Positions 28,824 to 39,000 of a stretch of 64,000 nt of DNA are shown here, one piece after another. The notes under the pieces are model-generated. The model did not search any database, was not told the DNA's origin, and was given only the letters and a program-made list of their open reading frames with translations. Position numbers and translations under genes: made by a program. The DNA is from Paraburkholderia sp. BL25I1N1. GTDB lineage: Bacteria; Pseudomonadota; Gammaproteobacteria; Burkholderiales; Burkholderiaceae. The stretch lies in assembly GCF_003002025.1 (NCBI RefSeq), contig NZ_PVZB01000001.1, positions 496,001 through 560,000 of the forward strand. Reading direction: 5' to 3'. How positions within the stretch are numbered: position 1 is the stretch's first letter; every line of letters begins with the position of its first letter.

Positions 28824-29004
28824 CCCGGCGCTGCGATTTCCATTCATTTACACGGGCAGTGTGTGAGGACGTACGTTGCGGGAGCGGAACCCGATGCACC
28901 ATATGAACATACAAAGGCACGGGGACAAGCCTTGAAAACCGCGGCCGGGGTCCGGGAAAAGACGGACCTTGCAGGTAACGCCCATAGGACCACGAGAAGA
29001 CAAA

Positions 29005-29703
29005 ATGAACCACGGATACGAAACATCGCTAGTCAAGCGAGTGGTCAACCAGGTGGTGACCGGTATCATCAACGGGGATTACGACGGCGACATGCTGCCT
29101 CCGCAGGTCATCCTGTCGAAGAAGCTCGGCGTGAGCCGCTCGATCATGCGCGAAGCGATCAGCATCCTGATTTCACGCCAGATTCTCGACGTCCGGCCGA
29201 AAACGGGTACACGCGTCAAGCCGACGAAAGACTGGCTCATCATCGATCATGAAGTCGCCGAGTGGCGGCTTCGCGCCACGCCCGATCCGGAGTATCTGCA
29301 CGGGCTGATCGAATTCCGCAAACTCGTCGATCCGCGTGCGGCTGCGTTCGCGGCGACCCGGGCGAGCCGGCATCAGCGCATTGCTATCGCCGCCATGTAT
29401 CAGAATCTCCAGCAGGCGAGCGGGGATCCCGTCGCGCGCAAGGCCGCCGAAGACGCGCTGCAACTGGCGATCATCGACGCCAGCGGCGACAGCTTGCTCA
29501 GCCAGATGGGCAGCATCGTCCGGATGGGGCTGAAGTCCGTGCAGCCGGTCTCCCGCATGCAAGCACTGGCGTACGAGGCGCGGGTCGCCGATTACGGCAA
29601 AGTCGTGCGCGCGATCGAACTCGGCGACGCGGACGGCGCGAAGGCGGCGATGATGCAACTCATCAGCCATAGCGCGGACCAGCTGCTCGCGGAAACGGTT
29701 TGA
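29005..29703 (+). CDS. GntR/FadR (FCD) family transcriptional regulator
   Basis: This 232-residue regulator has an N-terminal winged helix (LPPQVILSKKLGVSRSIMREAISIL) and a C-terminal all-helical FCD ligand domain beginning near DPEYLHGLIEFRKLVDPRAA. The metal-binding histidines common in FCD domains are partly missing. In this family ligands are often sugar acids or organic acids. Its place inside the exopolysaccharide locus, 177 bases before glmS, suggests control of precursor supply. GAGAAGA precedes the ATG. Confidence 0.88.
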   Translation: MNHGYETSLVKRVVNQVVTGIINGDYDGDMLPPQVILSKKLGVSRSIMREAISILISRQILDVRPKTGTRVKPTKDWLIIDHEVAEWRLRATPDPEYLHGLIEFRKLVDPRAAAFAATRASRHQRIAIAAMYQNLQQASGDPVARKAAEDALQLAIIDASGDSLLSQMGSIVRMGLKSVQPVSRMQALAYEARVADYGKVVRAIELGDADGAKAAMMQLISHSADQLLAETV

Positions 29704-29880
29704 GCTGGATGCAGGCCGATACCGGGGTCTGGAGGCGGACGATTTAATTCGGATGCCTATTTAGAATAAGGATGCGCGAAGCAACGGGCCGCTGTAGCGC
29801 AAGAGAAGACGCTTTATGAAGTCCACGCGATATTCCAACACGGTTGAGTCGCGCAACGGACTAAACCATCGGAGGGGAAT

Positions 29881-31698
29881 ATGTGTGGAATCGTGGCTGG
29901 GATCGCAGAACGCAACGTCGTTCCGGTATTGCTCGAAGGCTTGCGGCGGCTGGAATACCGCGGCTACGACTCCTGCGGCGTGGCGGTGCTGCGAGACGGC
30001 GCGCCACACCGCGTGCGCAGTCTGACGCGCGTTCGTTCTCTGGATCGCGAGGTCCGCGAGATGGGGCTCGAAGGCTGGACGGGCATCGCTCACACCCGCT
30101 GGGCGACGCACGGCGCGCCGGCGACCCAGAACGCGCATCCCATCTTCTCGCAGAACGAGATCGCGATCGTTCACAACGGCATCATCGAAAACTTCGAGGC
30201 GCTGAAACTCACACTGAGCGGCGCGGGCTATGAATTCGCGAGCCAGACGGACACGGAAGTGATCGCCCATCTGATCCACAGTCACTACCAGGGCGATCTG
30301 GCGGAAGCGGTGCGTCGCGCCGTGAGCGAACTGCGCGGCGCGTATGCGATCGCCGTCTTCTGCAAGGCCGAGCCGGAGCGCGTGGTGGGGGCGCGCTATG
30401 GCTCGCCGCTCGTGATCGGGATAAACGGCAAGGAATCGTTTCTTGCGTCGGATCCGCTGGCGCTTTCCGACGTAACCGACCGGTTTATCTTCCTGCAGGA
30501 CGGCGACATCGCCGATCTGTCCCACAACGGCACCCGGATCATGAACCGCGACGGCCAGCCGGTCGAGCGCGAGGCGCGCACGTTGCTCCATCCGCCCACC
30601 GAGGCGGCGCTCGGGCCGTATCGTCATTTCATGCAGAAGGAAATTTTCGAACAGCCGCTGGCTGTGTCCAAAACATTCCCCCGCAACAGCGCGTTCGACG
30701 CCACGCTTTTCGGGGCCACGGACCCGCAGGCGTTCGCGCAGATCGACCGCATCCTGCTGCTCGGCTGCGGCACGAGCCACTATTCCGCGTTGACCGCCAA
30801 GGCGTGGTTCGAGTCGATCGCGAAGATCCCGACGCAGGTCGAGATTTCCAGCGAATACCGCTACCGCGAAACGATCCCGGGCAAGAACACGCTGGTGGTG
30901 CCGATTTCGCAATCGGGCGAGACCGCCGACACGCTCGGCGCCCTGATGCATGCGCAATCGCTCGGTCAGGACCACACGCTTGCAATCTGCAACGTGGCGA
31001 CGAGCGCGATCGTGCGGCAGTCGCGCTGGTCGTTCATCACGCAAGCCGGTCCCGAAATCGGTGTCGCATCGACCAAGGCGTTTACCACGCAACTCGTGGC
31101 GCTGTTCGTTCTCGCGGTGACGCTCGGCCGCTCACGCGGGTATGTCGATGCGCAGCAGGAAGCGAACTACCGCTCGCAGCTCTCGGGCCTCTCCACGGCG
31201 CTGCAGGGCGTGCTGGCGCGCGAACCGCAAATCATCGCGTGGGCGCACGAGATCGCGCGCACGGACAGCGCGATCTTCCTCGGCCGTGGTGCGCACTTTC
31301 CGATCGCACTGGAAGGCGCGTTGAAGCTCAAGGAGATTTCGTACATTCACGCCGAAGGCTATCCCGCCGGCGAACTGAAGCACGGACCGCTAGCGCTCGT
31401 GACCGATGCGATGCCGGTCGTCGTGACCGCGCCGAACGACGGCTTGCTTGAAAAGCTGAAGTCGAACATCCAGGAAGTCCGCGCCCGCAGGGGCCAGGTG
31501 TACGTGTTCGCCGATGCCGATGCGAATCTGTCGAACGAGGAAGGTCTGCGCGTCATTCAGATGCCCGAGTACTACGGGCCGCTGTCGCCGATCCTGCACG
31601 TGCTGCCTTTGCAACTGCTCGCGTATCACACGGCGTGCACGCGAGGAACCGACGTCGACAAGCCGCGCAACCTCGCGAAATCGGTGACGGTGGAATGA
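29881..31698 (+). CDS. glmS: Glutamine-fructose-6-phosphate aminotransferase
   Basis: This enzyme of 605 residues makes glucosamine-6-phosphate from fructose-6-phosphate and glutamine, the first step to UDP-GlcNAc. Cys2 is the N-terminal nucleophile (MCGIVAG). [22 protein letters not shown] and HNGIIENF mark the glutaminase domain, and [18 protein letters not shown] and [22 protein letters not shown] the two SIS isomerase domains. KSVTVE closes the protein as usual. It is complete. Being in the locus it may be a second copy dedicated to aminosugar supply for the polymer. Confidence 0.96.
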   Translation: MCGIVAGIAERNVVPVLLEGLRRLEYRGYDSCGVAVLRDGAPHRVRSLTRVRSLDREVREMGLEGWTGIAHTRWATHGAPATQNAHPIFSQNEIAIVHNGIIENFEALKLTLSGAGYEFASQTDTEVIAHLIHSHYQGDLAEAVRRAVSELRGAYAIAVFCKAEPERVVGARYGSPLVIGINGKESFLASDPLALSDVTDRFIFLQDGDIADLSHNGTRIMNRDGQPVEREARTLLHPPTEAALGPYRHFMQKEIFEQPLAVSKTFPRNSAFDATLFGATDPQAFAQIDRILLLGCGTSHYSALTAKAWFESIAKIPTQVEISSEYRYRETIPGKNTLVVPISQSGETADTLGALMHAQSLGQDHTLAICNVATSAIVRQSRWSFITQAGPEIGVASTKAFTTQLVALFVLAVTLGRSRGYVDAQQEANYRSQLSGLSTALQGVLAREPQIIAWAHEIARTDSAIFLGRGAHFPIALEGALKLKEISYIHAEGYPAGELKHGPLALVTDAMPVVVTAPNDGLLEKLKSNIQEVRARRGQVYVFADADANLSNEEGLRVIQMPEYYGPLSPILHVLPLQLLAYHTACTRGTDVDKPRNLAKSVTVE

Positions 31699-31741
31699 GG
31701 CGCGGGGCACGTTGCATATCGATCCATCAAGACAATCAGCG

Positions 31742-33391
31742 ATGAACACGATCAAGGTTGGGGTTCTCGTCGACGACATGGTGTTGCCGGCCTGGGTGAA
31801 TCACATGCTAGGGCTGATTGCCGCCGAGCAGGGAATGGAGATCGCCCTTGTCGTCAAATATGCGTACCAACGGCGCCCGGGGAGGAAAACTGCTTCGCAG
31901 GCCGGTCCGTGGCCCTTGTCGCTGTGGATGGCGCTCGACAAACGGCTCGTCAAGGTTGGGCACGACGCGTTCAGGACCGAGTCGCTGGCCTCGGCGCTGG
32001 CGGAAGTGCCCACCTTGAATGTCGAGGTGGAGAGCAAGGAGTGCGGGGATCATTTCGATCCTCGCGACCTGGCGAAAATCGCCGCACATGGCATCACCGT
32101 TTTCCTGCGGCTGGGCCCGTTGCGGCCGTGCGGCGAAATCTTCGATACAGCTTCTTGCGGGATATGGTCATACCGGCATGGCGATGAAATAGTCGAACGT
32201 GACGGACCCGTCGGCGTGTGGGACATTCTTCTGGACCGGACAACGACGGCGTCCGTCTTGCAGTTTCAGACCCGGGCAGGCGAACGCCCGCACACGTTGC
32301 AAAAATCATGGTCGATGACCTATCCGGTGTCGATTCACCGGAATCGCAGCCACTGCTACTGGAAGACGCTTTCGTTTGCGCCGCGAAAGTTGCGCGAGCT
32401 TAGGGACATCGGCGAAGACAACTTCAGGCGGAAATACACGCAGGCTGATGCACCACCCGCGTTTTATTCCGGCGAGAAAATCGCCGAGCCGACCAGCGGC
32501 GCTTACGGCAAGTTCATTGGCCAGTTGATGGCGAGAACCGTCGCCAGGAAGGCAAGCGGGCTGCGCAAGTTCGAACAGTGGATGTTGCTGTATCACTTCG
32601 GCGAGAATGCTCAGATCCCTGAGCGTCTTTTCGAGTTCAAGCAACTGCTGCCGCCCAAGGACCGCTTCTGGGCAGACCCGTTTGTGGTGGAAAGAAATGG
32701 CGAGTATGCGGTCTTTATCGAAGAACTCGAATACTCGAAGAACAGGGGGCATCTCTCGGTTATCCGTTTCGATGCAAACGACCAGCCGATCCTGCCTCCC
32801 GTGAAGATTCTGGAGCGGCCTTATCACCTGTCCTATCCGTTCATGCTGGAGGAGGGCGGCGATCTCTACATGATCCCGGAGACTAACGAGAGCAAGGCCA
32901 TCGAGCTTTATCGGTGCACGAGGTTCCCGGATCAGTGGGAGCACGTCATGAACCTGATGGACGACGTCATGGCCGTGGACACGACGATCTGGCGTCACGA
33001 CGGTAAATACTGGCTCTTCGCCTGCATGCGGGAAAACGAGCATGCACCGCTATCCGACGAGTTGTTTCTGTTCTGGTCGGATACGCTGTTGAGCAAGGAC
33101 TGGCATCCTCATCCCTGCAACCCGATCGTGTCGGATATCAGAACTGCTCGCCCCGCAGGGAGCATTTTCGAACATCACGGGCAGTGGTACCGGCCCGCGC
33201 AGGACTGCAGTGGCAAATACGGGCGCGCGTTGTCGTTTCAACGTATCGACGCTATCGACGAAACCACCTATAAGGAAACGTCGGCAAGCCGGATCGAAGC
33301 CAACTGGGACGCAAGCATAGATCGCGTGCACACGTTCAACCGGGCGGGGCGATTGACGCTCATCGACGGGATGAAGAAGCGCGCTAAATAG
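31742..33391 (+). CDS. Formyltransferase-like/beta-propeller two-domain protein
   Basis: The product has 549 residues and two parts. Residues 1 to about 190 resemble a formyltransferase fold (VGVLVDDMVLPAWV, ITVFLRLGPLRPCGEI, GIWSYRHGD), though the canonical Asn-His-Asp centre is not evident. From about residue 280 there is a beta-propeller related to the N-terminal domain of plant glucosamine inositolphosphorylceramide transferase (DRFWADPFVVERNGEYAVFIEE, YPFMLEEGGDLYMIPETNE, VDTTIWRHDGKYWLFA). It probably modifies an aminosugar of the polymer. It closes the locus and is followed by two hairpins. A TTG start at 31712 is possible. Confidence 0.72.
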   Translation: MNTIKVGVLVDDMVLPAWVNHMLGLIAAEQGMEIALVVKYAYQRRPGRKTASQAGPWPLSLWMALDKRLVKVGHDAFRTESLASALAEVPTLNVEVESKECGDHFDPRDLAKIAAHGITVFLRLGPLRPCGEIFDTASCGIWSYRHGDEIVERDGPVGVWDILLDRTTTASVLQFQTRAGERPHTLQKSWSMTYPVSIHRNRSHCYWKTLSFAPRKLRELRDIGEDNFRRKYTQADAPPAFYSGEKIAEPTSGAYGKFIGQLMARTVARKASGLRKFEQWMLLYHFGENAQIPERLFEFKQLLPPKDRFWADPFVVERNGEYAVFIEELEYSKNRGHLSVIRFDANDQPILPPVKILERPYHLSYPFMLEEGGDLYMIPETNESKAIELYRCTRFPDQWEHVMNLMDDVMAVDTTIWRHDGKYWLFACMRENEHAPLSDELFLFWSDTLLSKDWHPHPCNPIVSDIRTARPAGSIFEHHGQWYRPAQDCSGKYGRALSFQRIDAIDETTYKETSASRIEANWDASIDRVHTFNRAGRLTLIDGMKKRAK

Positions 33392-33408
33392 TCAGTGACT
33401 CACCGCGG

Positions 33409-33431
33409 GATCCGGCGCGTGGCGCCGGATC
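33409..33431 (+). terminator. Perfect hairpin after the exopolysaccharide locus
   Basis: GATCCGGCGC and GCGCCGGATC form a perfect 10-bp stem with a 3-base loop, 18 bases after the last gene of the locus. No T tract follows directly, so termination may depend on the second hairpin. Confidence 0.6.
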
Positions 33432-33452
33432 TTCCGTTGATCGTATGGCGCG

Positions 33453-33479
33453 CAGCCCCGCATTATGCCGGGGCTGTTT
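33453..33479 (+). terminator. Second hairpin, probable terminator
   Basis: CAGCCCCG (33453-33460) pairs with CGGGGCTG (33469-33476), extended inside by GCAT/ATGC and followed by TTTC. It lies in tandem with the hairpin at 33409 and faces the plus strand. Confidence 0.6.
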
Positions 33480-33498
33480 CAATTCGCGTCTATCCAGA

Positions 33499-33732
33499 TC
33501 ACGGTGTTCTTTTTCTTCCGGACGGCCCATGAAACTCGGGTGAGTCTGCGTGGCCGTTAGCGGCGTCTCCATAGCGCCGTTCGGACGCGGCTCTCGCCTT
33601 CCGCCCATTTGCGGGCGGACTTTCGTATTCTGCGCGCTCTCGTAGAGCACCGTGGCGAACCAGCAGCCAAAGCAGGACTACGACGGTAACCCATACGCAA
33701 ACGATAAGAATAATTGTGGTTGATGTGAACAT
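33499..33732 (-). CDS. Possible small membrane protein
   Basis: This frame of 77 codons begins with a strongly hydrophobic stretch (TIILIVCVWVTVVVLLWLLV) followed by a basic, Ala/Arg-rich tail. That is the shape of a single-pass inner-membrane protein. The ribosome binding site is weak. A second overlapping minus-strand frame (33384-33650) covers the same bases and seems less likely. No family is recognised. Confidence 0.4.
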   Translation of the reverse strand: MFTSTTIILIVCVWVTVVVLLWLLVRHGALRERAEYESPPANGRKARAASERRYGDAANGHADSPEFHGPSGRKRTP

Positions 33733-34234
33733 GGCGAGCCTGCTTATTGGAATTGATTTATGGGCGTGAACGGCGGTAAAGCGTTCAATCCAGGCGACTC
33801 AACCTGGTGCCTCAAATTTACTGATTGCCACCTTGTCCCCCCGCGTTTTGATGTATTTGCTGCCGATGTTGAGGCGAAAGACGGGCCCTTTCTGCGGCGC
33901 GGCGCACACAGAAATCAATCTACCCTGGGATGCGCGGACGATAAACAACCCGGCTTATGGGCGTCGATCCGGAGTTTTGAATGCCGCTGTGGGTATACTC
34001 TGATGAATGGAATTCACGCGGCGGCCCGGCGGATGCCGGCATCCGATAGACGGCGCAGGAACGCCAGGCCGGACCCGCGTGTCTTGCTAACAAATTAATG
34101 GAGCGTTATAGGAGAGTGCAGGGTCGAGCCGGCTGATCGGTTGTGGCGGAGCGTGTAGCGTTGCAATTCGCGGCCACGCCCGTCGGAATGATAAAGTGCG
34201 CGTCGATCGGCTTTCCCTCACTCACGGAGGACAT
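33733..34234. other. Intergenic region with no supported gene
   Basis: An open frame of 112 codons at 33760-34098 (plus) has atypical composition for this genome and no ribosome binding site. The region is otherwise without recognisable motifs. It carries the ribosome binding site of the next small gene at its end (CGGAGG). Confidence 0.35.
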
Positions 34235-34402
34235 ATGGCACTTTTGAGCATCATCGGGACGGCTGTTTTCGTCGCGATTGTCGTGCTCTCGCTATTGGCG
34301 GTGATGGATGTCCTGTTCTTTACGTCCGGTAGAAAGAAAATGATGAAGAGCGGCGCCGGCGCGCGAAAACTGGGCGGACATCGAAGATGTTTGCGTAAAT
34401 GA
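34235..34402 (+). CDS. Small single-pass membrane protein
   Basis: The 55-residue product has a hydrophobic N-terminal helix (LLSIIGTAVFVAIVVLSLLAVMDVLFF) and a Lys/Arg-rich cytoplasmic tail. CGGAGG lies five bases before ATG 34235, a strong translational signal for so short a gene. The function is unknown. Confidence 0.55.
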   Translation: MALLSIIGTAVFVAIVVLSLLAVMDVLFFTSGRKKMMKSGAGARKLGGHRRCLRK

Positions 34403-34442
34403 GTCGTTTCGCCTGCGCAGCAGTCGATCGTCCGACGCGCCA

Positions 34443-35666
34443 TCAGGGCGCCTGCACGGGCGCCCCGGCCGTGAGCGCATCCAGATCCATCGCGTCGGCA
34501 ATGGCTTGCAAGCCTGCCTCGTTCGGATGGAGGTTATCGCCGCTGTTATAAGCCGGCAGCAAAACAGCGGGATTGGCGGGGTCGCTGACGGCCTTCGCCT
34601 GGTCGAGTACCGCATCGCAACCGCTTGTCGGACTCAGGATGAAGGCGTTAATGTCCTGCCGCGCGGCTTCGACGGATCCCGTTGCGGCAAACGGCGTGAG
34701 CGTGGAGCATATCGCCTTGATGTTGGCACGATGCGCGCGCTCGATGAGTTGTCGCAATGCACCGATCAACCGGCGAGCCGTGGGCGGTGTGTCGGTGTTC
34801 AGGTCGTTGATTGCGTCGTCCGAGATGACGACCCATTCCACGCCCGGTTGCTGGAGCACGTCGCGATCAAAGCGCTTGAGACCAGCCTGTCCGGCGTTAT
34901 TGGTGAAGAAGGTATTGCCGCTGATGCCTTGGTTGAGCACGCCCACGGCCATGCCGGCCTGCTGCAGCCGGATCGCGAGGCGATTGGGCCAGCGCCGGTT
35001 GGCATTGACACTCGACTCGATACCGTCCGTTATGGACGCGCCGAATGTGACCACCGCCCCGGTCGCGGCGGGGTTCAACACGTCGAGACTCGTCAGAAAA
35101 TAGTAGGACTGGCCGCCGGGTGAGAACGTGTTTCCGCCGGTAAAGACCGGGTCGGCGGCGACGTCTCCGGCGGCGACATAGATGTCTTGCAGGCCGTCGA
35201 CGTGGCCGGTCGAACGCGGCGCCGTCTGCACGGGTAGATAGAGGCTGATGGCGACATCGGCGAGCGGCGGAACCTCGAACGCGACCGGGTCGCTCGAGAC
35301 CGAAGCGCCCACGGGAATCGTCACGTTCGGCTGACCGCCGAACGTGACCGCGCGGTCGCTGCCGACCACCGTTTCCTGACCTCCAGCGCCCCGCGCGATT
35401 CGCGCTTCGCCAATCACCAGCGGCTCTGAACCGAACAGGTTCGACAATTGGATTCGCGCCGATCCTCCACCGATGCTGGTGTGCACTATCTGCCGCAACG
35501 TCTGGTTATTGAAGCCGGCATCGTCGGTGATGGAGGGCGAAGCGGACCACGTGCCTATCCAGGGCGCGGACGTCTCGACGCCTTGCACGCCCTTGCTGAC
35601 TATATCGGGCAGCACAATACAAAGTACCAGGGCCGCTTTAAGAAGCGCCGGAATCCATCGGTTCAC
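34443..35666 (-). CDS. Secreted SGNH/GDSL-type esterase
   Basis: This exported hydrolase has 407 residues. The signal peptide is VNRWIPALLKAALVLCIVLP at the N terminus, starting at GTG 35666 with AAGGAAAAGG upstream; the longer frame is rejected because it would bury this signal. WIGTWSASP is typical of the subgroup. VTFGASITDG holds the nucleophilic Ser, NQGISGNTF and VISDDAINDLN are blocks II and III, and DNLHPNEAG gives the catalytic Asp and His. It may remove ester groups from a polysaccharide, but there is no direct link to the locus at 13-33 kb. Confidence 0.85.
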   Translation of the reverse strand: MNRWIPALLKAALVLCIVLPDIVSKGVQGVETSAPWIGTWSASPSITDDAGFNNQTLRQIVHTSIGGGSARIQLSNLFGSEPLVIGEARIARGAGGQETVVGSDRAVTFGGQPNVTIPVGASVSSDPVAFEVPPLADVAISLYLPVQTAPRSTGHVDGLQDIYVAAGDVAADPVFTGGNTFSPGGQSYYFLTSLDVLNPAATGAVVTFGASITDGIESSVNANRRWPNRLAIRLQQAGMAVGVLNQGISGNTFFTNNAGQAGLKRFDRDVLQQPGVEWVVISDDAINDLNTDTPPTARRLIGALRQLIERAHRANIKAICSTLTPFAATGSVEAARQDINAFILSPTSGCDAVLDQAKAVSDPANPAVLLPAYNSGDNLHPNEAGLQAIADAMDLDALTAGAPVQAP

Positions 35667-36082
35667 GTCCTTTTCCTTGTGGAAGACAGAGCTTCCGCGA
35701 GTGCAACGACTGTGGCAGACGCATTGCACAGCGCGAGCCCGATCCTCTTTTTGCGGTTTGATCGCTGTCTGCCGATTTAATCGTTCTTTTGTGTATGCGT
35801 TCGGTGCGGTAGATAACACAGCGCCGGGCGGCAAGCGAATTCAATTGCCTGCGCGCAACGAGCGGGCGGTCAAAAGTTCATGCCGCGAGACGTTGCTCGG
35901 CGAGGCGTGTAATTTTGTGTGAGGTCGCACATAGCGTCGTTGTCTCGCGCAGTAATCTGTTTGCGAGGGCAGAGTGCTCAAGGCCAGATAAGAGGCACTG
36001 TCGGAATGCGACTGCCTGCCGGCGCCCGCCGGCAACAGGCAGATAACTACATATAACGCTTTATTCCACTACTGGTGGCGGG
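35667..36082. other. Divergent region between the SGNH esterase and the A-T-TE gene
   Basis: This stretch of 416 bases must carry promoters for both genes. A strong hairpin (36012-36042) sits 40 bases before the A-T-TE start: TGCCGGC/GCCGGCA closed by CTGCC/GGCAG with a 3-base bulge. TGTGAGGTCGCACA near 35920 is an imperfect dyad that could be a protein-binding site. No coding sequence is supported. Confidence 0.45.
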
Positions 36083-39000
36083 ATGAATCACGAGAATTTC
36101 GTCGGGGCCAGCATGCGCATGTATGCGCGCGAACCCGTATTTCAGAACTTGCCGGAACGCGTTGCCGAATCACGAATATCACGCTTTACCGCGGCGCTGG
36201 AAACTTTCACAGGCGAGCGTTTCGCGGACTATCCGGAACTGCACGCTTATTCGACGCGCGAATTCCGCCGGTTCTGGCAGTGCTTTCTGCAATGGACCGA
36301 CGGAATGGCATGGGGCGGCGCGGCCGAGCCGGTCTGCGTGGGCGACGAATGCGAGACCGCGCGTTTCTTTCCGAACGTCGAGCTGAATTACGCCCAAAGC
36401 GTTCTCGGGCGAAAGATCGCGCCGGACGACTCGCCGGCACTCACCGCGCGTTATGCCGATGGCCGCCGCGAAACGATGACCCGCGGCGAGTTGCGCGAGC
36501 GTGTCGCGCGCCTTGCCTGTTCGCTCAACGAGCTCGGGTTGCGCCCGGGCGACCGTGTGGTCGCGATGATGCGCAACGACGCGCACGCAATCGTCACCGC
36601 GCTCGCGGTGACGGCGCTGGGCGCGACGCTCTCCACCGCGGCGCCTGAAACCGGCGTGCAGGCGATCCTCGACCGCTTCGAGCCGCTCGAACCGCGCATG
36701 CTGTTCGCGCACACGACGCAGCGCTCATTCGATACGGCCGGCTCGCTCGCTTCGCACGTCGCGGCAGTGGCCGCGGCATTGCCGACGCTCACGAACGTTG
36801 TCTGCCTGGACGAAACCCCGCTGCCGAGCACGGTGAGCCAGCCTCAGCATTCGCTGCGCGATCTCATCGTTCAAGGCGACGCCGCACGGTTCGAATGGCG
36901 GCGCTTTCCGTTCAATCATCCGCTTTTCATCATGTTCTCCTCGGGCACGACAGGAAAGCCCAAGTGCATCGTGCACGGCGCCGGCGGCACCTTGCTCGAA
37001 CATCTGAAAGAGCATCAGTTGCACAGCGACCTGGGTCCGGGCGACAAGCTCTACTTCCACACGAGTTGCTCGTGGATGATGTGGAACTGGCAGTTGTCGG
37101 TGTTGGCGTCGGGCGTCGAGATCGTCACGTACGACGGACCGGTTGCGGAAGTGGACACGCTTTGGCGGCTGGTCGCCGATGAGCGCGTGACCGTGTTCGG
37201 CACGAGTCCCGCCTATCTGAAGATGTGCGAGGACGCGGGCCTGAAACCCGGCGAGCAGTTCGGGCTGGACGCGCTGCGCGCGATGATGTCGACCGGTGCC
37301 GTTCTCTACGACTCGCAGTTCGAATGGGTGCGCGCCTATGTCAAGCCGCTGCAGCTCCAGTCGATTTCCGGCGGCACGGATATCATCGGTTGCTTCGTGC
37401 TCGGCAATCCGAATCTGCCGGTCTACGCGGGCGAAGCGCAGTGCAAGAGTCTCGGCCTCGATGTTCAGGCGTGGAACGAAGGCAAGCCCACCTCCATGAC
37501 CGGCGAGCTGGTTTGCGTCAATCCGTTTCCGTCACGCCCGCTCGGCTTCTTCGGCGACGCGGACGGCTCGCGCTTTCACGCCGCCTATTTCAAGGCGAAT
37601 CCGGGCGTGTGGACGCACGGCGACATCATTGAGTTTTCGGCGCAGGGGTCGGCACGCCTGCATGGACGCAGCGACGGCGTGCTGAATGTGCGCGGCATCA
37701 ACGTGAGCCCCGGCGAGATCTACCGCATTGTCAGCAGTATTGGCGAGATCAATCAGTCGATGGTCGTCGCGCAGACTACCCATGACGCGAACGGATCGGG
37801 CCAGCGCGTCGTGCTGCTGCTTGTCTTGCGCCGGGGCGCGAAGATGAGCGCCGCACTCGCTTCGCGCGTGCGGCGTGAACTGATGCTGCAGGGTTCGGCG
37901 GCGCTCGTGCCCGACGTGATCGCCGAAGTCGAAGCGCTGCCCGTCACGCACAATGGCAAGCCATCGGAGGCGGCCGCGCGCGATGCCGTAAATGGTTTGC
38001 CGGTGCGCAACCTGTCGTCGCTGGCGAACCCCGGATGCGTCGAGAAGATCAGCGCGCATCCCGCGCTCACCCGCACACGTCGCGAGTTGCCGGAGCCCGG
38101 TGAATCGGCCGAGCAGGTCGAAGTCTATCTATGCGCGCTCTGGGAGCAGCTTTTCAGTTTCGCGCCGGTCAGTCTGGACGACAACTTCTTCGAACTCGGC
38201 GGCCATTCGCTGCTCGCCGCGCAGATGCTCGCCGAAATACGGCTGGCAACGGGCCGAACGCTCCCGCTCGCGACGCTTATCATCGCGCCGACCATTGCGC
38301 GGCTCGCCGCCGTTATCACAGGCGAGCGCGCGCAGGATACGCATCCCAACATCGTGCCGATGCGTGCGGGCCGCGGAAGGCCTGTGTTCATGCTTCATAG
38401 CATCACGGGTTCAGTGATGGAGTGCCTGACGCTCGCCGGCGCGCTGGAAAACGAGCGGCCCGTGTACGGTCTGCAGGCGCGCGGACTCGATGGCGACGAG
38501 GAGCCGCAGCGAAGCGTCGAGGAGATGGCGACGGTGTATATCCAGCAGATGCGCGCGGTGCAGCCGAGCGGCCCGTATGCGCTGGTCGGTTATTCGTTTG
38601 GCGGCCTGGTCGCGTTCGAGATAGCGCAGCAACTTGTCGCGGCGGGCGAGAAGATCGAGTTGCTGTGTCTGCTGGATACCTACGTGGACGAACGCTATTT
38701 GCCGTGGCACGAGTGGTTGTCCTTCCAGTGCGAAGTCATGGCGGAGCGCGCGCGAGCGTTTCGCACCCTTTCCACACGAAGTCGCGTCGCCTATATGAAG
38801 GAGCGGGTGTTCGGAGCCGCCGACCGGATTCGCATGCGGCTCGGCAAGATGGCCGCGAGGCCGGCCGCCGATACGCAGGGGCTGCCACCGGCACTGCGGC
38901 AGGTACGCGAGTCGATGCGCGTTGCGATGGCGACGTACCGCCCGCGCCGCTATCTCGGCAGCCCGATCGTCTACGTGCGCGCTTCCGCCAGAGAAGGCGG

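Noticed and set aside
29704..29880. glmS ribozyme upstream of glmS
   Set aside because: The gap shows no conserved ribozyme core, and this element is typical of Gram-positive bacteria, not of proteobacteria.
33384..33650. Minus-strand frame of 88 codons
   Set aside because: It runs through both hairpins after the exopolysaccharide locus and is polar and low-complexity; the overlapping frame at 33499-33732 has a membrane segment and is preferred.
33760..34098. Plus-strand frame of 112 codons
   Set aside because: No ribosome binding site, atypical composition and no family resemblance.
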